NCBI RefSeq assembly: GCF_003369915.1
Contig: NW_022881603.1
Coordinates: 46,873,723-46,937,722, forward strand
Length of the DNA stretch: 64,000 nucleotides
DNA from: Drosophila miranda
Lineage: Eukaryota > Arthropoda > Insecta > Diptera > Drosophilidae
Direction of reading: 5' to 3'
The position numbers and the translations under genes are program-made. Positions 32,310 through 42,101 of the stretch are shown here, piece after piece; the stretch's first letter is position 1; each line of letters opens with the position of its first letter. The notes under the pieces were generated by a model. That model was not told where the DNA came from. It was given only the letters and a program-made list of their open reading frames with translations, and made no database searches.

Positions 32310-32840
32310 TATACCAGAGAGCCTTCCGGCGAAGTTCAAGGGCTGGCTTATCAGGTAGCACTGGGTGGCCAGTCATCTGAGGAGACGCAAAGAAATGGAG
32401 GACCCTGAGCCCAAAGAGGTGACTCATTCAGCTCATTCGGATGAGCCCGTCGAGACAGAATGTCGGCTGGGTTTAAAGCTGTGGGAACATAGCGAACACC
32501 CAGCACAGTAGGCACGTTCGAACACCATTTCCTCAAGCTGAACTGACCTCTAGACAAAATTCCAGTAGTTTGCTCGGCTAGCCTCTTCCTGAGAGCTGAC
32601 TCCAGATATCAAGTCATCCACGTAGAAGTCACGGCGAAGGATTTCAGCTCCACCTGGAAACGCCATCTGCTCGTCCATTGCCAACTAATGCATCGCTCGC
32701 ACAGATAAATAGGAGGCAGGCTTCGTCCCATAAGTAAAGGTGTCCAATTGAAACACACGCAAGTCCTCTTCCCTGGAGTTTCTCCACAGAATGCACTGCA
32801 AGGTACATCTTACAGGGTCGTCAGACATCGGGTGCTACAG
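32310..32840 (-). pseudogene. BEL/Pao pol fragment (BEL-C)
   Basis: The minus strand reads EMAFPGGAEI-like sequence, then RRDFYVDDLISGVSSQEEA, the RT catalytic box of BEL/Pao elements. LSRGQFSLRKWCSN follows and jumps directly to VRYVPTALNPADILSRRA and LWAQGPPFL, the RNase H to integrase linker. The whole RNase H core is thus deleted at about 32520. Upstream sequence to 32840 has the YGTKPASYL motif. Multiple stops. Confidence 0.8.
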
Positions 32841-33211
32841 GGGGACAAACGGATGACGGGTCGGCTCGCACAACTGTGAACTCGGAACTGAGGCGCAGCC
32901 GCTCCGGTTAGTAATACCCGGTGCGGTCTGCGTCTCACACCCCCACTAGGACACAGAGGGTTGCAAGCGAACCCAGCACTGTCATGTCTCTGCTAGGATG
33001 CTGGCGAATGGTAGTCGGGCGGAGAGAAGAAAACTCTCAGTGAAATTACACCAATCCAAGGTGACACTGTTATATGCCGAGGGATGCATGGCCGGGGGGG
33101 TGCCCGGTCGCTAATATGCGGACTCTGGATACCTGCCGACCTCCAGTTTAAATCAGGCTTCCCGGGGCAAGCGGGCTATGCCTCGGGTGACCATCTCCTT
33201 CCCGCCTACTC

Positions 33212-34669
33212 GTGGGAACTACTATGCCAAATACTAAATATATAAAAACCAACAAAACCGCAAAGGAGCTCGGTACTCCTCTTAAAGTACCGGAGGGACA
33301 AGCCAATCCCTCTGCACCAGCGCCTGGGAAACCGGGTCCAAAGAAGACGGGGAAGGAGACTGAGTCGGTCCACCGTCTTCAGGCAGCAGCCGCAGCGAGG
33401 GGGGGCCCGAAAAGCCAATCGGGTCCTTCCAAGTCGGGTGGCTCCAAGGGCGAAGCGGATACCGGGGTGGCTGCCAAGCAGAGCGTAATCGCGGCTGGTA
33501 AGCGCACCGGGACCGAAGAACCCATGGGAGCCCCGGCGGGCAGCGTCTCTGCACCACGGGGAGGAAAGCCGTCGTACCAGGACAGGAGACGAGCGGCTTT
33601 CATCCTGTCCAACGAAGACCCGAACTTCAGGGTGTCAGCCGAAGGAAAGGAGCAGAGGCTGTGGGCCTCCTCAATCCTTCCACTGTTCCAGCCAGCCAAA
33701 GCCGGAAAGGGCGCAGCCAAGGCCCCCAACAAGCGGCAACGCTCAGCGGAGGACCCCGCCAATCAGCCAGGCCAAGCCCAGCAAGCCAAGCGGGTGAAGA
33801 CCCACCTCACGAACCGGTCGTTCGCTGAGGAGGCGAGGGGCAGGACCCTGATCGGTGTCCTGGACAGGGGCGCCAAGGACGGCCATATCCCTCGCGATAA
33901 GTGGCACCTGGTGGAGAACGAGCTTCAGGACCGGTTCCTACTGGAACTGGAGGAGAACGGCGGACCACCGTCAAAGTGTGAGGACGCAGGGTGGCATCAA
34001 GGCAAGGTGAAAGCCATCGCCTGCCAAGACGCTCGCTCTGCGGCCCTCTACATGAAGGCGGTGGCGGCCCTAAAAGAGGTCTATCCAGGGGCGAAACTGG
34101 AGGCCGTGAAGTGGGAAGATGTCCCTAGTCGCCCGAGAGCCAGAGCGTGGGTCTCGGCTAAGCCTGCAGAGCCTGAGAAGATCCTCAGGTTACTGCAGGT
34201 CTGCAACCCCCACCTTCCTACAGCCGATTGGAAGGTGGCAAAGGTGGAGGATATCCAAGGGCAGAGGCGCCAGATTATCCTCGTCCTAAATGAGGAATCC
34301 ATTGATCTCCTCGAAAAGTCGGACGGTGTAGCTATGGATTATGGCTACAAGAAGGTCACCATATCCACTTACAAGTCCGACCGCAAGGGCAGGCAAGCGG
34401 AGGTCGAGCCAGACCCGGAGCTGCCGGAGATCCCGAAAGAGGGGGCCTCGTGCGAGGAAGACAACCCGGCATCGGATGCGGCGTCCATGATGTCGGACGA
34501 CATCTTGGACGACTACACGTTCGACGAGAGCGACCTAGCCAGAGGTCTCAGCCACATCGTTGTCGGGGAGGAGCCGGAGTCCCCTGACAGCGATCTAGAA
34601 GCAACAATGGTGGAGGCGAGCCTCAGTAATGTCGTTGACGCTCCTGCAGATAAACCTCCACCATTGTAA
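33212..34669 (+). CDS. LOA ORF1 (gag-like, DUF4780-type)
   Basis: 485 codons, intact. ATGs at 33212 and 33224 are both possible starts. The first ~200 residues are rich in glycine, proline, alanine, lysine and serine. The conserved domain begins near residue 205 (RTLIGVLDRGAKDGHIPRDK) and includes GWHQGKVKAIACQDARSAAL, VYPGAKLEAVKWEDVPSRPRAR and CNPHLPTADWKV, the DUF4780 type found in ORF1 of LOA-like LINEs. An acidic tail ends PADKPPPL. The protein is presumed to bind LINE RNA. I see no CCHC knuckle. Confidence 0.9.
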   Translation: MGTTMPNTKYIKTNKTAKELGTPLKVPEGQANPSAPAPGKPGPKKTGKETESVHRLQAAAAARGGPKSQSGPSKSGGSKGEADTGVAAKQSVIAAGKRTGTEEPMGAPAGSVSAPRGGKPSYQDRRRAAFILSNEDPNFRVSAEGKEQRLWASSILPLFQPAKAGKGAAKAPNKRQRSAEDPANQPGQAQQAKRVKTHLTNRSFAEEARGRTLIGVLDRGAKDGHIPRDKWHLVENELQDRFLLELEENGGPPSKCEDAGWHQGKVKAIACQDARSAALYMKAVAALKEVYPGAKLEAVKWEDVPSRPRARAWVSAKPAEPEKILRLLQVCNPHLPTADWKVAKVEDIQGQRRQIILVLNEESIDLLEKSDGVAMDYGYKKVTISTYKSDRKGRQAEVEPDPELPEIPKEGASCEEDNPASDAASMMSDDILDDYTFDESDLARGLSHIVVGEEPESPDSDLEATMVEASLSNVVDAPADKPPPL

Positions 34670-35504
34670 GGCAGCATGCGCTGCTCTACTGCTCCACCTG
34701 GCCAAGGGTGGAGCCGACATAGTCCTCATTCAGGAGCCCTGGATCCTCGGAAACAGGGTATCCGGTCTGAGGACTTCTGACTACAAGCTATATGTAGCTG
34801 AAACCGCAGGTAAAATTCGTACCTGCATTCTTGCAAAAAGAGAGTTGCACTTATTTTTGCTCCCAAATTTCATTAATGAAGACCACACCGCAGTGAGCCT
34901 CGAAGGCCAGGAGCGCTCACTGAGGATCTGCTCCGCATACATGGGGCATGAACAACCAGACCCCCCTCCACACGCGCCTCTCCGGGCTCTAAGCGCAGAC
35001 TGCTCGGCCAAGGACATCGGCCTAATTGTGGGGTGCGATGCCAATGCACATCACTGTCAGTGGGGAAGCACTGACACAAACGAAAGGGGTGAGTACCTTT
35101 TCAGTTACTTGCTGACCACTCAGATGGTCTTATTAAACCGGGGTAGTGATCCCACCTTTATCATTAAAACACGCAAGGAGGTCCTGGACCTCACGCTTGC
35201 CTCTCATGAGATACAGCGTAACATTGTATCCTGGAGGGTCCTGGAAGAGCACTCCTTCTCGGACCACAGGTACGTGGAAACTGTCTTCTCCTTCTCAGTA
35301 CCGAAGCCAGTCCGATTCCGGAACATCAGGCGGACAAACTGGACTCGGTACTCTGATTACCTCTGTCGTGTTCTCCCTGAGCCCCCATCTGAGGAGGAGT
35401 TCTCCACGGAGGCCACGACTCGTCTTCTTAAGATTTTTACCGACGCCTGCAATAAGGCGCTCGACAAAGCATGCCCCTCTGGCACAGAATCCGAAACTGG
35501 GTGA
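34629..35504 (+). pseudogene. LOA ORF2, APE-type endonuclease
   Basis: The start ATG (MSLTLLQINLHHCKAA) lies 41 nt before the ORF1 stop, in the +1 frame. Endonuclease motifs in order: LQINLHHCK, DIVLIQEPWI, SAYMGH, VGCDANAHHCQWGS, RKEVLDLTLA and EEHSFSDHRYVET. These carry the N, E, D/N and SDH residues of the catalytic centre. The frame is lost near 35470-35500 and RT continues in the next frame. The domain cuts target DNA to prime reverse transcription. Confidence 0.92.
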
Positions 35505-37050
35505 ACTCCGGAAAGCCTCCCGGAGACTCTTCAATAAAGCTAAGGCTGAAAACGTTGAGCAAAACTGGGCCGAATACAAGGCCAGTCTGTCAACCTACAA
35601 CAAAGAACTTAGAAAAGCCAAACGCGCCTCCTGGCGTAAGTTCTGCAGCGAAATCGAGAGTAACTCAGAAGCCTCACGCTTGCGCAGAGTTCTCTCGAAG
35701 ACAACACCCACTCTGGGCTACTTGAAGAACACCGACCAGTCGTGGACTACGTCCAGCGATAAGTCGGTAAATCTTCTCCTAAATACCCACTTCCCTGGCT
35801 GCGATGAAAACAGACCCAACTACCTCGCGCCTCCTTCTGTCGCCTCAAATGCCATTCTGAGACTGCTAAGCCAGGAGAACATTTCCTGGGCGATCAGAAG
35901 CTTTAAACCCTACAAGTCCGCGGGGCCAGACGGCATTTTCCCTGCCCAACTGATTCACGCGGGACATAAAGCCATTAACTGGCTCAAAAGAATTTACGAG
36001 GGAATCTTCTCCCACGGGTGCATTCCTGACACCTGGCTTCAGACCAAAGTCGTATTCATACCCAAGGCAGGCAAGCCCTCGCACACTGCCCCAAAAGATT
36101 TCAGACCCATAAGTCTATCGTCTTTTCTTCTAAAGGCGATGGAGCGGCTCCTGGGGCTGCATCTAACGGCGTGCATTCCGTCCAGTCTGATCTCAGACTC
36201 CCAGCATGCCTATCGGAAGGGAAGATCCACCGAAACGGCCCTACACTCGATCACATCGATCATCGAAGCATACCTTAATTTTAAGGAGTACACCCTAGTA
36301 GCCTTCCTCGACATAGAAGGCGCCTTTAACAACATCCTTCCGACCGCCATCACGGGCGCACTGACGGATCTGGGCGTTGACTCCAGGACGGTGAGCCTGA
36401 TCGATCAGATGCTACAATGCAGGACGGTTGAGGCATCACTGGGGACGTCAACGTGTACCAGATTTGTCAGCAGAGGCACACCGCAGGGCGGAGTCCTCTC
36501 GCCCCTCCTATGGAACGTGGCAGTGAACACACTGCTGCGGGAGATAGAGGGGGGTGGCTGCCGTGTGGTGGCGTATGCGGACGATGTTGCTATAGCACTC
36601 TCCGGAAAATTTCCGCAGACGTTGTGTGAGTGCATGACAAGTACTCTCACGAAAATGTCGAAATGGGCAGACAAATGCGGGTTAGGCGTCAACCCGTCTA
36701 AAACGGAACTGGTGCTTTTCACTAGGAAGTACAAAGATCAAGTACTGATTCCCCCAAGACTATGTGGGGAAACGCTAGTCTTCAGCAACAACGCCAAGTA
36801 TCTTGGCCTAATCCTCGATAGAAAGCTCGATTGGAAATTGAGCATAGAGGATAGAGTCAAGAAGGCCACAGTGGCCCTCTATACTTGCAGGAAAGCCATC
36901 GGACTAAAATGGGGAATGACCCCCTATATAGTTCGGTGGCTCTACACCGCCATCATACGACCAATCATGCTCTATGGAGTGGTGGTGTGGTGGCCAGCCT
37001 TGGACAGAAGGACATGCCTCAATAAACTCAGCAGAGTTCAACGCATGGCT
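35500..37050 (+). pseudogene. LOA ORF2, reverse transcriptase
   Basis: Open from about 35500 in the frame that ends at 37263. Motifs: KASRRLFNKAKAENVEQNW, SAGPDGIFPAQLIHAG, KVVFIPKAGKPS, FRPISLSSFLLKAMERLLG, QHAYRKGRSTETAL, VAFLDIEGAFNNI, RGTPQGGVLSPLLWN, VAYADDVAIALSG and YLGLILDRKLDWKL. All catalytic aspartates are intact. Near 37050 (VQRMA) the frame breaks: two bases are missing or one is extra, and RNase H continues in the next frame. Confidence 0.93.
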
Positions 37051-38191
37051 ATGCATAACTGGCGGGCTCCGCACTACTCCAGGGGAAGCCCTGGATACTG
37101 TGCTGGACCTCCTCCCTGTGGATCTCATGGGAAAGAAGGTGGCAACACTTTCCGCCCTCAGAATGAGAGAAGCCAGACTGTGGAAAGCGTCCGCGGTTGG
37201 GCGCTCGGGAATCTTGATGAGACTCCCGCAATTACCAGAGAGGACAGATTACTGTATCCCTAGTGATCACCTCTCGACGCCCTTCCAGGTATCAATCCCA
37301 TCTAGGGAGGACTGGGAGATGGGCGAACCAGGACCTGCAAATGCGGTCCACTTCTACACTGATGGCTCAAAGCTAGACGGCCGCGTGGGAGGCGGAGTCT
37401 ACTGCAGTGAGCTGAACATCAGTCATTGCTTCAGGCTCCCGGATCACTGTAGTGTGTTCCAAGCGGAGGTTGAAGCCATCAAGGAGGCCATTTCGAACGT
37501 CTCCACACTACTTCTAGATACGCACTTAGTGTGCGTCTTCTCGGACAGCCAAGCAGCTATCAAAGCTCTAGGCTCAATATCGTCGAACTCAGCGACTGTA
37601 AATGACTGCCGCAGGTCTCTGCACGAGATCGCAGAGCAGTTAGATCTCTTCCTTGTATGGGTCCCCGGCCACAGGGACATCGAGGGGAATGACGCCGCCG
37701 ACTATCTAGCCAGGCATGGTACTACGATTCCTCTCCTATCGGAGAGGGAGCAAGTAGCGATGCCCTTGGCTACGTGCAGGCTCCTAACGCACGAATTGTT
37801 CGAGCAAAATGCCAATAGGAGATGGCAGCAAACCGTTTCCTGTAAAGTCTCAAGATTGATATGGCCATATCGATCGAAGAAGCGCTCAGCAGAGCTGTAT
37901 AAACTCAGCAGAGCACAGTGCTCTGCAGTTACTAGAGCCATTACGGCACACTGGCAGATCGGCACTCACGCCTCTAGACTGTCAATCCCTCATAACGACT
38001 TCTGCAGGAGTTGTCGCGACGAGGAGGAGGAGGAATCGGTCCCCCACTTCTTCTGCCACTGCCCAGCCCTTGGAAATCGTCGTCTTCGTATTTTAGGGGC
38101 CGCTTTCCTCACGGACATTTCGGACCTGTCCGTAATCAAACCAGGGACCTTGTCCAAATACATCCAAGCCACCGGATGGGAGTGCCCTTAA
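37050..38191 (+). pseudogene. LOA ORF2, RNase H and C-terminal knuckle
   Basis: From LCITGGLRTTPGEALD to the stop at 38191. RNase H: VHFYTDGSKLDGRVGGGVY, FQAEVEAIKEAI, VFSDSQAAIKAL, WVPGHRDIEGNDAADYLARH. The C-terminal cysteine/histidine knuckle is CRSCRDEEEEESVPHFFCHC. The presence of RNase H after RT separates this clade from jockey and R1. In frame to the end. Confidence 0.93.
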
Positions 38192-38296
38192 CCTGCAGTA
38201 GTATGCTGTCACGGTTCGGGCAACGCGAAGGGGCACATGCCCATGCGGCAACACAACGGACCTTTTATAGGTCCAAGTGAGCTTGGGGGCGGGAGG

Positions 38297-39470
38297 CTCT
38301 TACCACTGGAGTTAGTCCACGTGCCGTCATTCCTTTTAAGATACCCTACCGAGGGGTTAGTTTTTGAGAGCTTTGTTGCATGCCTCTGTGAACCTGTTCA
38401 CTAGGCGATCTAGGTCGTCTTTTGTGTCAGGGCATGATGGTGCTTTGGAGGGGAGTAAGTCCTCCAGGGCTGAGCTATATTTTTCCCAGTTGGCTTTCCT
38501 TGGATTAATATAGTCCTTAGGTTTCGGACACTCGAGGGATAGTGTGGTCTCGATGTATCTGTGGTCAGAGAAAGAGTGGTCATCAAGGACTTGCCAACTC
38601 TTGACTATGTCTAGCAGGTTGGGAGACACTAAGGTGATGTCAATAACCTCCTGTCGATTTTTAATTATAAAAGTGTGGTCGTTGCCCCGATTACAAATAA
38701 ATAGATTTGAGTTAAGGATGAAGCTGAAAAGTGACTCACCCCTTACATTTGTGTTCGAGCTCCCCCATTGAGTGTGGTGAGCGTTGGCATCGCAACCTAT
38801 TAATAGGTCTATGTCCGACCTCTCGCTGTCGCTGGCTAGTTTGCGAACAAGGTCGTTGGGAGGATCGTTTTCATGGGCCATGTAGGACGACATCAGCCTT
38901 AGATGTGTCCCTTTCAGCTCTAGGCTTGCCGCCGTGTTGTCGCTATCGCTAGAATTATGGAGCAGAAAGATATTAAGGTGCTTTCTGGCGAGAATGCAGG
39001 TGCGGGTTTTACCTTCATGTTGAGCTACAATTATCTTGTACTCCTTCGACCCTAGTCCACAAACCTTGTCTCCCACTATCCAAGGTTCCTGGATCAGGGC
39101 TACGTCTGCTCCGCTCTCTTCGAGGCGGAGTATAAGAGAAGCGGATGCTGCTTTACAGTGGTGGAGATTGATCTGAAGGAGCCTCAAGGACATCCTTAGT
39201 GTTCTCCACCACTGTAATGTCGGCATCCGGATCGTCCTCGACTTCCTCGTGGCAACACATCGCCTCGAAGTTGCACCTCAGCGTGCCATCGGTGGAGTAG
39301 CCCTCTGGATCTGTCTCTGTATGATCGTCGGGTGCTTCGATCTCAGAGGCAGCGTCCTGCTCGACTGGCTTGTCGACAGGACGTGCCCCGGCCGCTGCAT
39401 CCGACTTGTAGACCTTTACGGTCACAGAGCTGAACCCAAAATTGAGCTCGCCTTTGGCAGCTTTAACCGC
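38297..39470 (-). pseudogene. LOA LINE copy b: ORF1 end, endonuclease, deletion
   Basis: Minus-strand relic of the copy-d subfamily. The ORF1 C-terminus (39470-39153, from AAKGELNFGFSSVTVKVYKS) overlaps ORF2, which starts MSLRLLQINLHHCKAAS at about 39193. The endonuclease is open (EEPWI reads IQEPWIVGDKV; DANAHHTQWG; DDHSFSDHRYIET) to ACNKALKN and a stop at 38357. There the sequence jumps about 270 bp downstream compared with copy d, so the linker is deleted. The rest, down to 38297, matches copy d at 44690-44757. Confidence 0.87.
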
Positions 39471-39663
39471 TTTTGAAAATTCCTCGTGCATCTCTATTGA
39501 CGATTTTCGACCCACAACGCTGGAGTACCAAAACTTAGAGCAGCAATGCAGGAAGCAGCTGCTCGAGTGCCAGGTGCAAGTGGAAAAACTGCGATCGGAG
39601 AATCAGGAACTGCAGCGCGAACTTTTCCATATATTAAAAACCTACATATCCACCCCAAATTAA
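39471..39663 (+). pseudogene. Orphan coiled-coil reading frame
   Basis: The plus-strand frame ending at TAA 39661-39663 reads DDFRPTTLEYQNLEQQCRKQ, then a heptad-patterned stretch with LECQVQVEKLRSENQELQRE and a tail HILKTYISTPN. The leucine spacing suits a parallel coiled coil. It is unlike any element I recognise here and could be the last exon of a captured host gene or the start of an unknown element's gag. Its left end is the junction with LOA copy b, so any start codon is lost; the frame's upstream ATG at 39442 belongs to LINE DNA. Confidence 0.4.
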
Positions 39664-39672
39664 ATTCAACTT

Positions 39673-39945
39673 TCAACAGTTTCTACATTGCCAAATTTTC
39701 TGCCATTCTATGCAATTACAGAGGTTTCCGATGATCAAGACGTAATCACGGCAAGCCGCCTTCGTAAAGAAGCGCCGATTGCTGCGTTCGACGATCATCC
39801 CAGCGTAGCCGCCAGCTGCGCCCAAGCAAGCATCTTCAAGAGGGCCGTTGGAAAAATAGCGGTTCTGCCCCTTCAGGATGGATCTGTTGAAAGCCTTTGC
39901 CTTCCAACGGGGGGTGAATGTTCGGAGCAGAACCCAGCCGATTAG
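39673..39945 (+). pseudogene. BEL/Pao pol C-terminus (BEL-D)
   Basis: The frame ends RAVGKIAVLPLQDGSVESLC, then LPTGGECSEQ. RPV-x-K-x-x-x-LPL near the end of pol followed by a G-rich tract is typical of the last part of BEL/Pao integrase regions. The following G run (39909-39914) would be the polypurine tract of the 3' LTR. Only about 90 codons remain. Confidence 0.55.
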
Positions 39946-40291
39946 CTGCTTGCCAAATAGCACCTAATTCTTGGCCCTCAGCCGCTTATTTTGTTTGTTA
40001 CTTATGTCTATGTCACTCATTCGTTTGTTAAAGCTTTGCGCGTGCTTGCCCTGCTAAACGCTCTCTGCCAGCTCGCTCTTCGCTATCTCCGCTTTGCGTC
40101 TGCCTACCGACGTCGGCCGAGCGAAGCTGCGCTTAGCGATCGGAGCGGCAATGTAAAGGGCAGGCAAGCCACACTTGCAATTTGGATGTCACGCATTAAA
40201 GAACATATCGTAATTTTATTTCTGCGCCGATTTTTATTTAATTCGAAATAATTAGTCGGCCGATTGGGGATAAAAAACATTATCTCCACAG
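39915..40291 (+). repeat. Putative 3' LTR of BEL-D
   Basis: Starts TGAATGTTCGG just after GGGGGG. It contains several AATAAA-like and TTTATTT sites near 40210-40250 and may end at TCTCCACA (about 40291). The LTR ends are inferred, since the partner LTR is not in the window. Confidence 0.35.
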
Positions 40292-40381
40292 TCACAAAGG
40301 CAAAATTGTTGGCTATTGATCTATTCTCCACTGTGTCACTGTCACTTTTGCCTTCCACTTTTATTTAATACGTTTAATTTG

Positions 40382-40401
40382 CAAGTCCACCCGGGGCGCC
40401 A
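40382..40401 (-). other. Primer-binding site of a minus-strand LTR element
   Basis: The minus strand reads TGGCGCCCCGGGTGGACTTG immediately after an LTR ending in TTTTCA. TGG is the complement of a tRNA CCA end. The rest resembles the 3' end of tRNA-Asn as I recall it, with one base missing. Confidence 0.55.
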
Positions 40402-40711
40402 TGAAAATTTAGAATAGTTTTTCTAAATAAAAGAGACCGAAAAACTTGGGTGACTGCAAATTATTGTATTTTACGACGACGAAAAAAAGGAGTGCGTGCG
40501 TTCGTTTCAATAGATTTTTCTCGAGTTTTTTCTATATATTCAAAACAATTCCTTCTTCGCCTATCTTACCTACGGTGGCAAAGCGGGGCGAATTCGCCAA
40601 GAGCGAGAGAGCGAGCTTTTATTGCGCTCCCGCTTTGCCCTAGCCTAACTTACACTAGACTTCATAAAACTCGATCCTAATAACAATTATTATACGCCAA
40701 ATGGCGCTACA
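40402..40711 (-). repeat. 5' LTR of a minus-strand LTR retrotransposon
   Basis: 310 bp; the minus strand starts TGTAGCGCC and ends TTTTCA, next to the primer site. It has TATA-like and AATAAA-like signals. Only about 110 bp of internal sequence follows (40292-40381) before BEL-D DNA, so the element is reduced to its 5' end. Small open frames over it are not genes. Confidence 0.6.
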
Positions 40712-41430
40712 AATTGTTTTAGAACAAATCACAAAACAAACGCATGCCCAGGTCGAAACTGCTTCAAGTGTGACAAGAAGCACAACACGATGCTACATTT
40801 GGAAACAGCATCAGGCGCAGCTACAGAATCAAGAGGCCCGATGGTTGGTGCAGCAAGTAACAATAGTTACAATCTACTGGGCACAGCAAAGGTGGCAGTA
40901 GAAGCCAACAACGGGCAGGTTGCTAATTTCAGAGCACTGCTAGATTCAGGATCACAGATAAACTTGATCTCTGAACGAATGGTATCAATGTTGTCACTCA
41001 AACTAAAAGACACAACATTACGGATCGAAAGAATTGAATGTCAATCAAATACCAGCAGAGCACGAGTAAATGTGCTCATGAACTCCCTTCACAATGGTTT
41101 TACGCAAAGAATTGAAGCTTTCGTATTACCACAGATAATAGCTGATCAACCAGCTCAGGCACTCGATTCAGAGAGCTTAAACGTACCAAGCAAGATCTCA
41201 CTGGCAGATCCAAACTTCCATAAGCCAGGCAAAATCGACATGCTAATCGGAGCCGAGCATTACTACTCGCTGCTGCTACCAGATCAACAGCAGCTAAGGA
41301 CAGGAGGCCCGTTGCTACAAAACACGAAACTGGGATGGATTGTGGCAGGAAAAGTCAAATCTGCCCACAATACAATACAAAGACAGACTACCAGTAGGAT
41401 CATCAACATTAAAAACCGATTTCTACGTTG
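40712..41430 (+). pseudogene. BEL-A gag end and aspartic protease
   Basis: The frame opens with NCFKCDKKHNTMLHL, a zinc-knuckle-like end of BEL gag. It continues through the protease (FRALLDSGSQINLISERM, DSG active site) and a BEL-type region (HKPGKIDMLIGAEHYYSLLL, TKLGWIVAGKV). At about 41390 it jumps into RT, so the RT N-terminal half is deleted. The upstream gag and 5' LTR are missing; the minus-strand LTR abuts at 40711. Confidence 0.85.
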
Positions 41431-41603
41431 ACGACTGTCTAACTGGAGCAAACACTATTCTAGAGGTAATTCATGTTCGACAAGATTTAAATAAAATATT
41501 GCTACCGTCCGGATTCAAATTGCGCAAGTGGTGCTCCAACAATGAGCAACTTCTGCAAGGAATCCCCAAAGAGGATATTTTAACCGATGTAAAACTAGAA
41601 GAG
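41395..41603 (+). pseudogene. BEL-A RT palm, first part
   Basis: KTDFYVDDCLTGANTI (YVDD intact at 41424-41435), then GFKLRKWCSNNEQLLQGI. The reading continues to DVKLEE at 41603, where the LOA LINE is inserted. It resumes at 46481 with TLEYYSVKTLRLIW. Confidence 0.9.
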
Positions 41604-42101
41604 TCTGTTCTGATGAGCTCGTGAGGTGGCTCAAAGGGGGCCTAGCTGAGGCCACCGGACGGGTCGCAGGTTGCGGATAGCGAACGACCTACCTATATAC
41701 AGGTCATATAGGTTGGTCAGCTGCGAATAATCGGACATCCCTAGGGAGAGTACCGAAAATAAGCAGCCCCGGACAGCCAGCGGGTGTTCGCGAAGTAGCA
41801 ACACTGACGATGCGCTTGTGGTGCCGCCTCGTATAAGTAGCTCACACACTCCCCTATCCCTACACACTACCTACCCACATCCCAACCCCCCACATTCAGC
41901 TCACACCGGGCCGGACTAAGAGTGTTATTCGACCCGTGCCGAGAGTCAGCCTGGCTGGGGGCCCGGTATATAAAACTAGCCCAGTCGTTAACGGAGAGCT
42001 CAGGGACTTGGCAGCCCCCTGTTCTAAGTATGCCTTATCCGGGCAACGTGGATCTCTGCCCGGACGGATCTTACCCCTTCTCTGCAGCTCGTGGGAAAAG
42101 A
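41604..42101 (+). promoter_or_regulatory. LOA copy d 5' UTR with strong hairpins
   Basis: Near the 5' end GGTGGC-TCA (41625-41633) can pair with TGA-G-GCCACC (about 41647-41656). Further on, CCTATAT-ACAGGTC-ATATAGG forms a perfect 7 bp stem (about 41692-41712). LOA-like LINEs are reported to carry self-cleaving HDV-like ribozymes at their 5' ends; I could not fit the full fold here. Confidence 0.4.

Larger units (their letters stand above)
32841..38285 (+). mobile_element. LOA-clade LINE copy a, nearly complete
   Basis: Longest LINE copy: a GC-rich 5' UTR (32841-33211), ORF1, ORF2 overlapping by 41 nt, and a short 3' UTR. It belongs to a different subfamily from copies b, c and d. ORF2 has two frame breaks only. 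The 5' limit is where BEL sequence stops (about 32835-32841), and the 3' limit where the inverted copy b begins. No target duplication identified. Confidence 0.85.

Noticed and set aside
32841-33211. GC-rich stretch as an rRNA or structural RNA gene
   Set aside because: It is the 5' UTR of LOA copy a; no rRNA or tRNA signatures are present.
33206-33762. Minus-strand frames over LOA ORF1
   Set aside because: Shadows of a GC-rich coding frame; no domain.
40446-40680. Short genes at 40446-40680
   Set aside because: They are inside the minus-strand LTR.
41610-41617. CTGATGAG as a hammerhead ribozyme core
   Set aside because: A three-base-pair stem can follow, but the required GAAA and third stem are missing.
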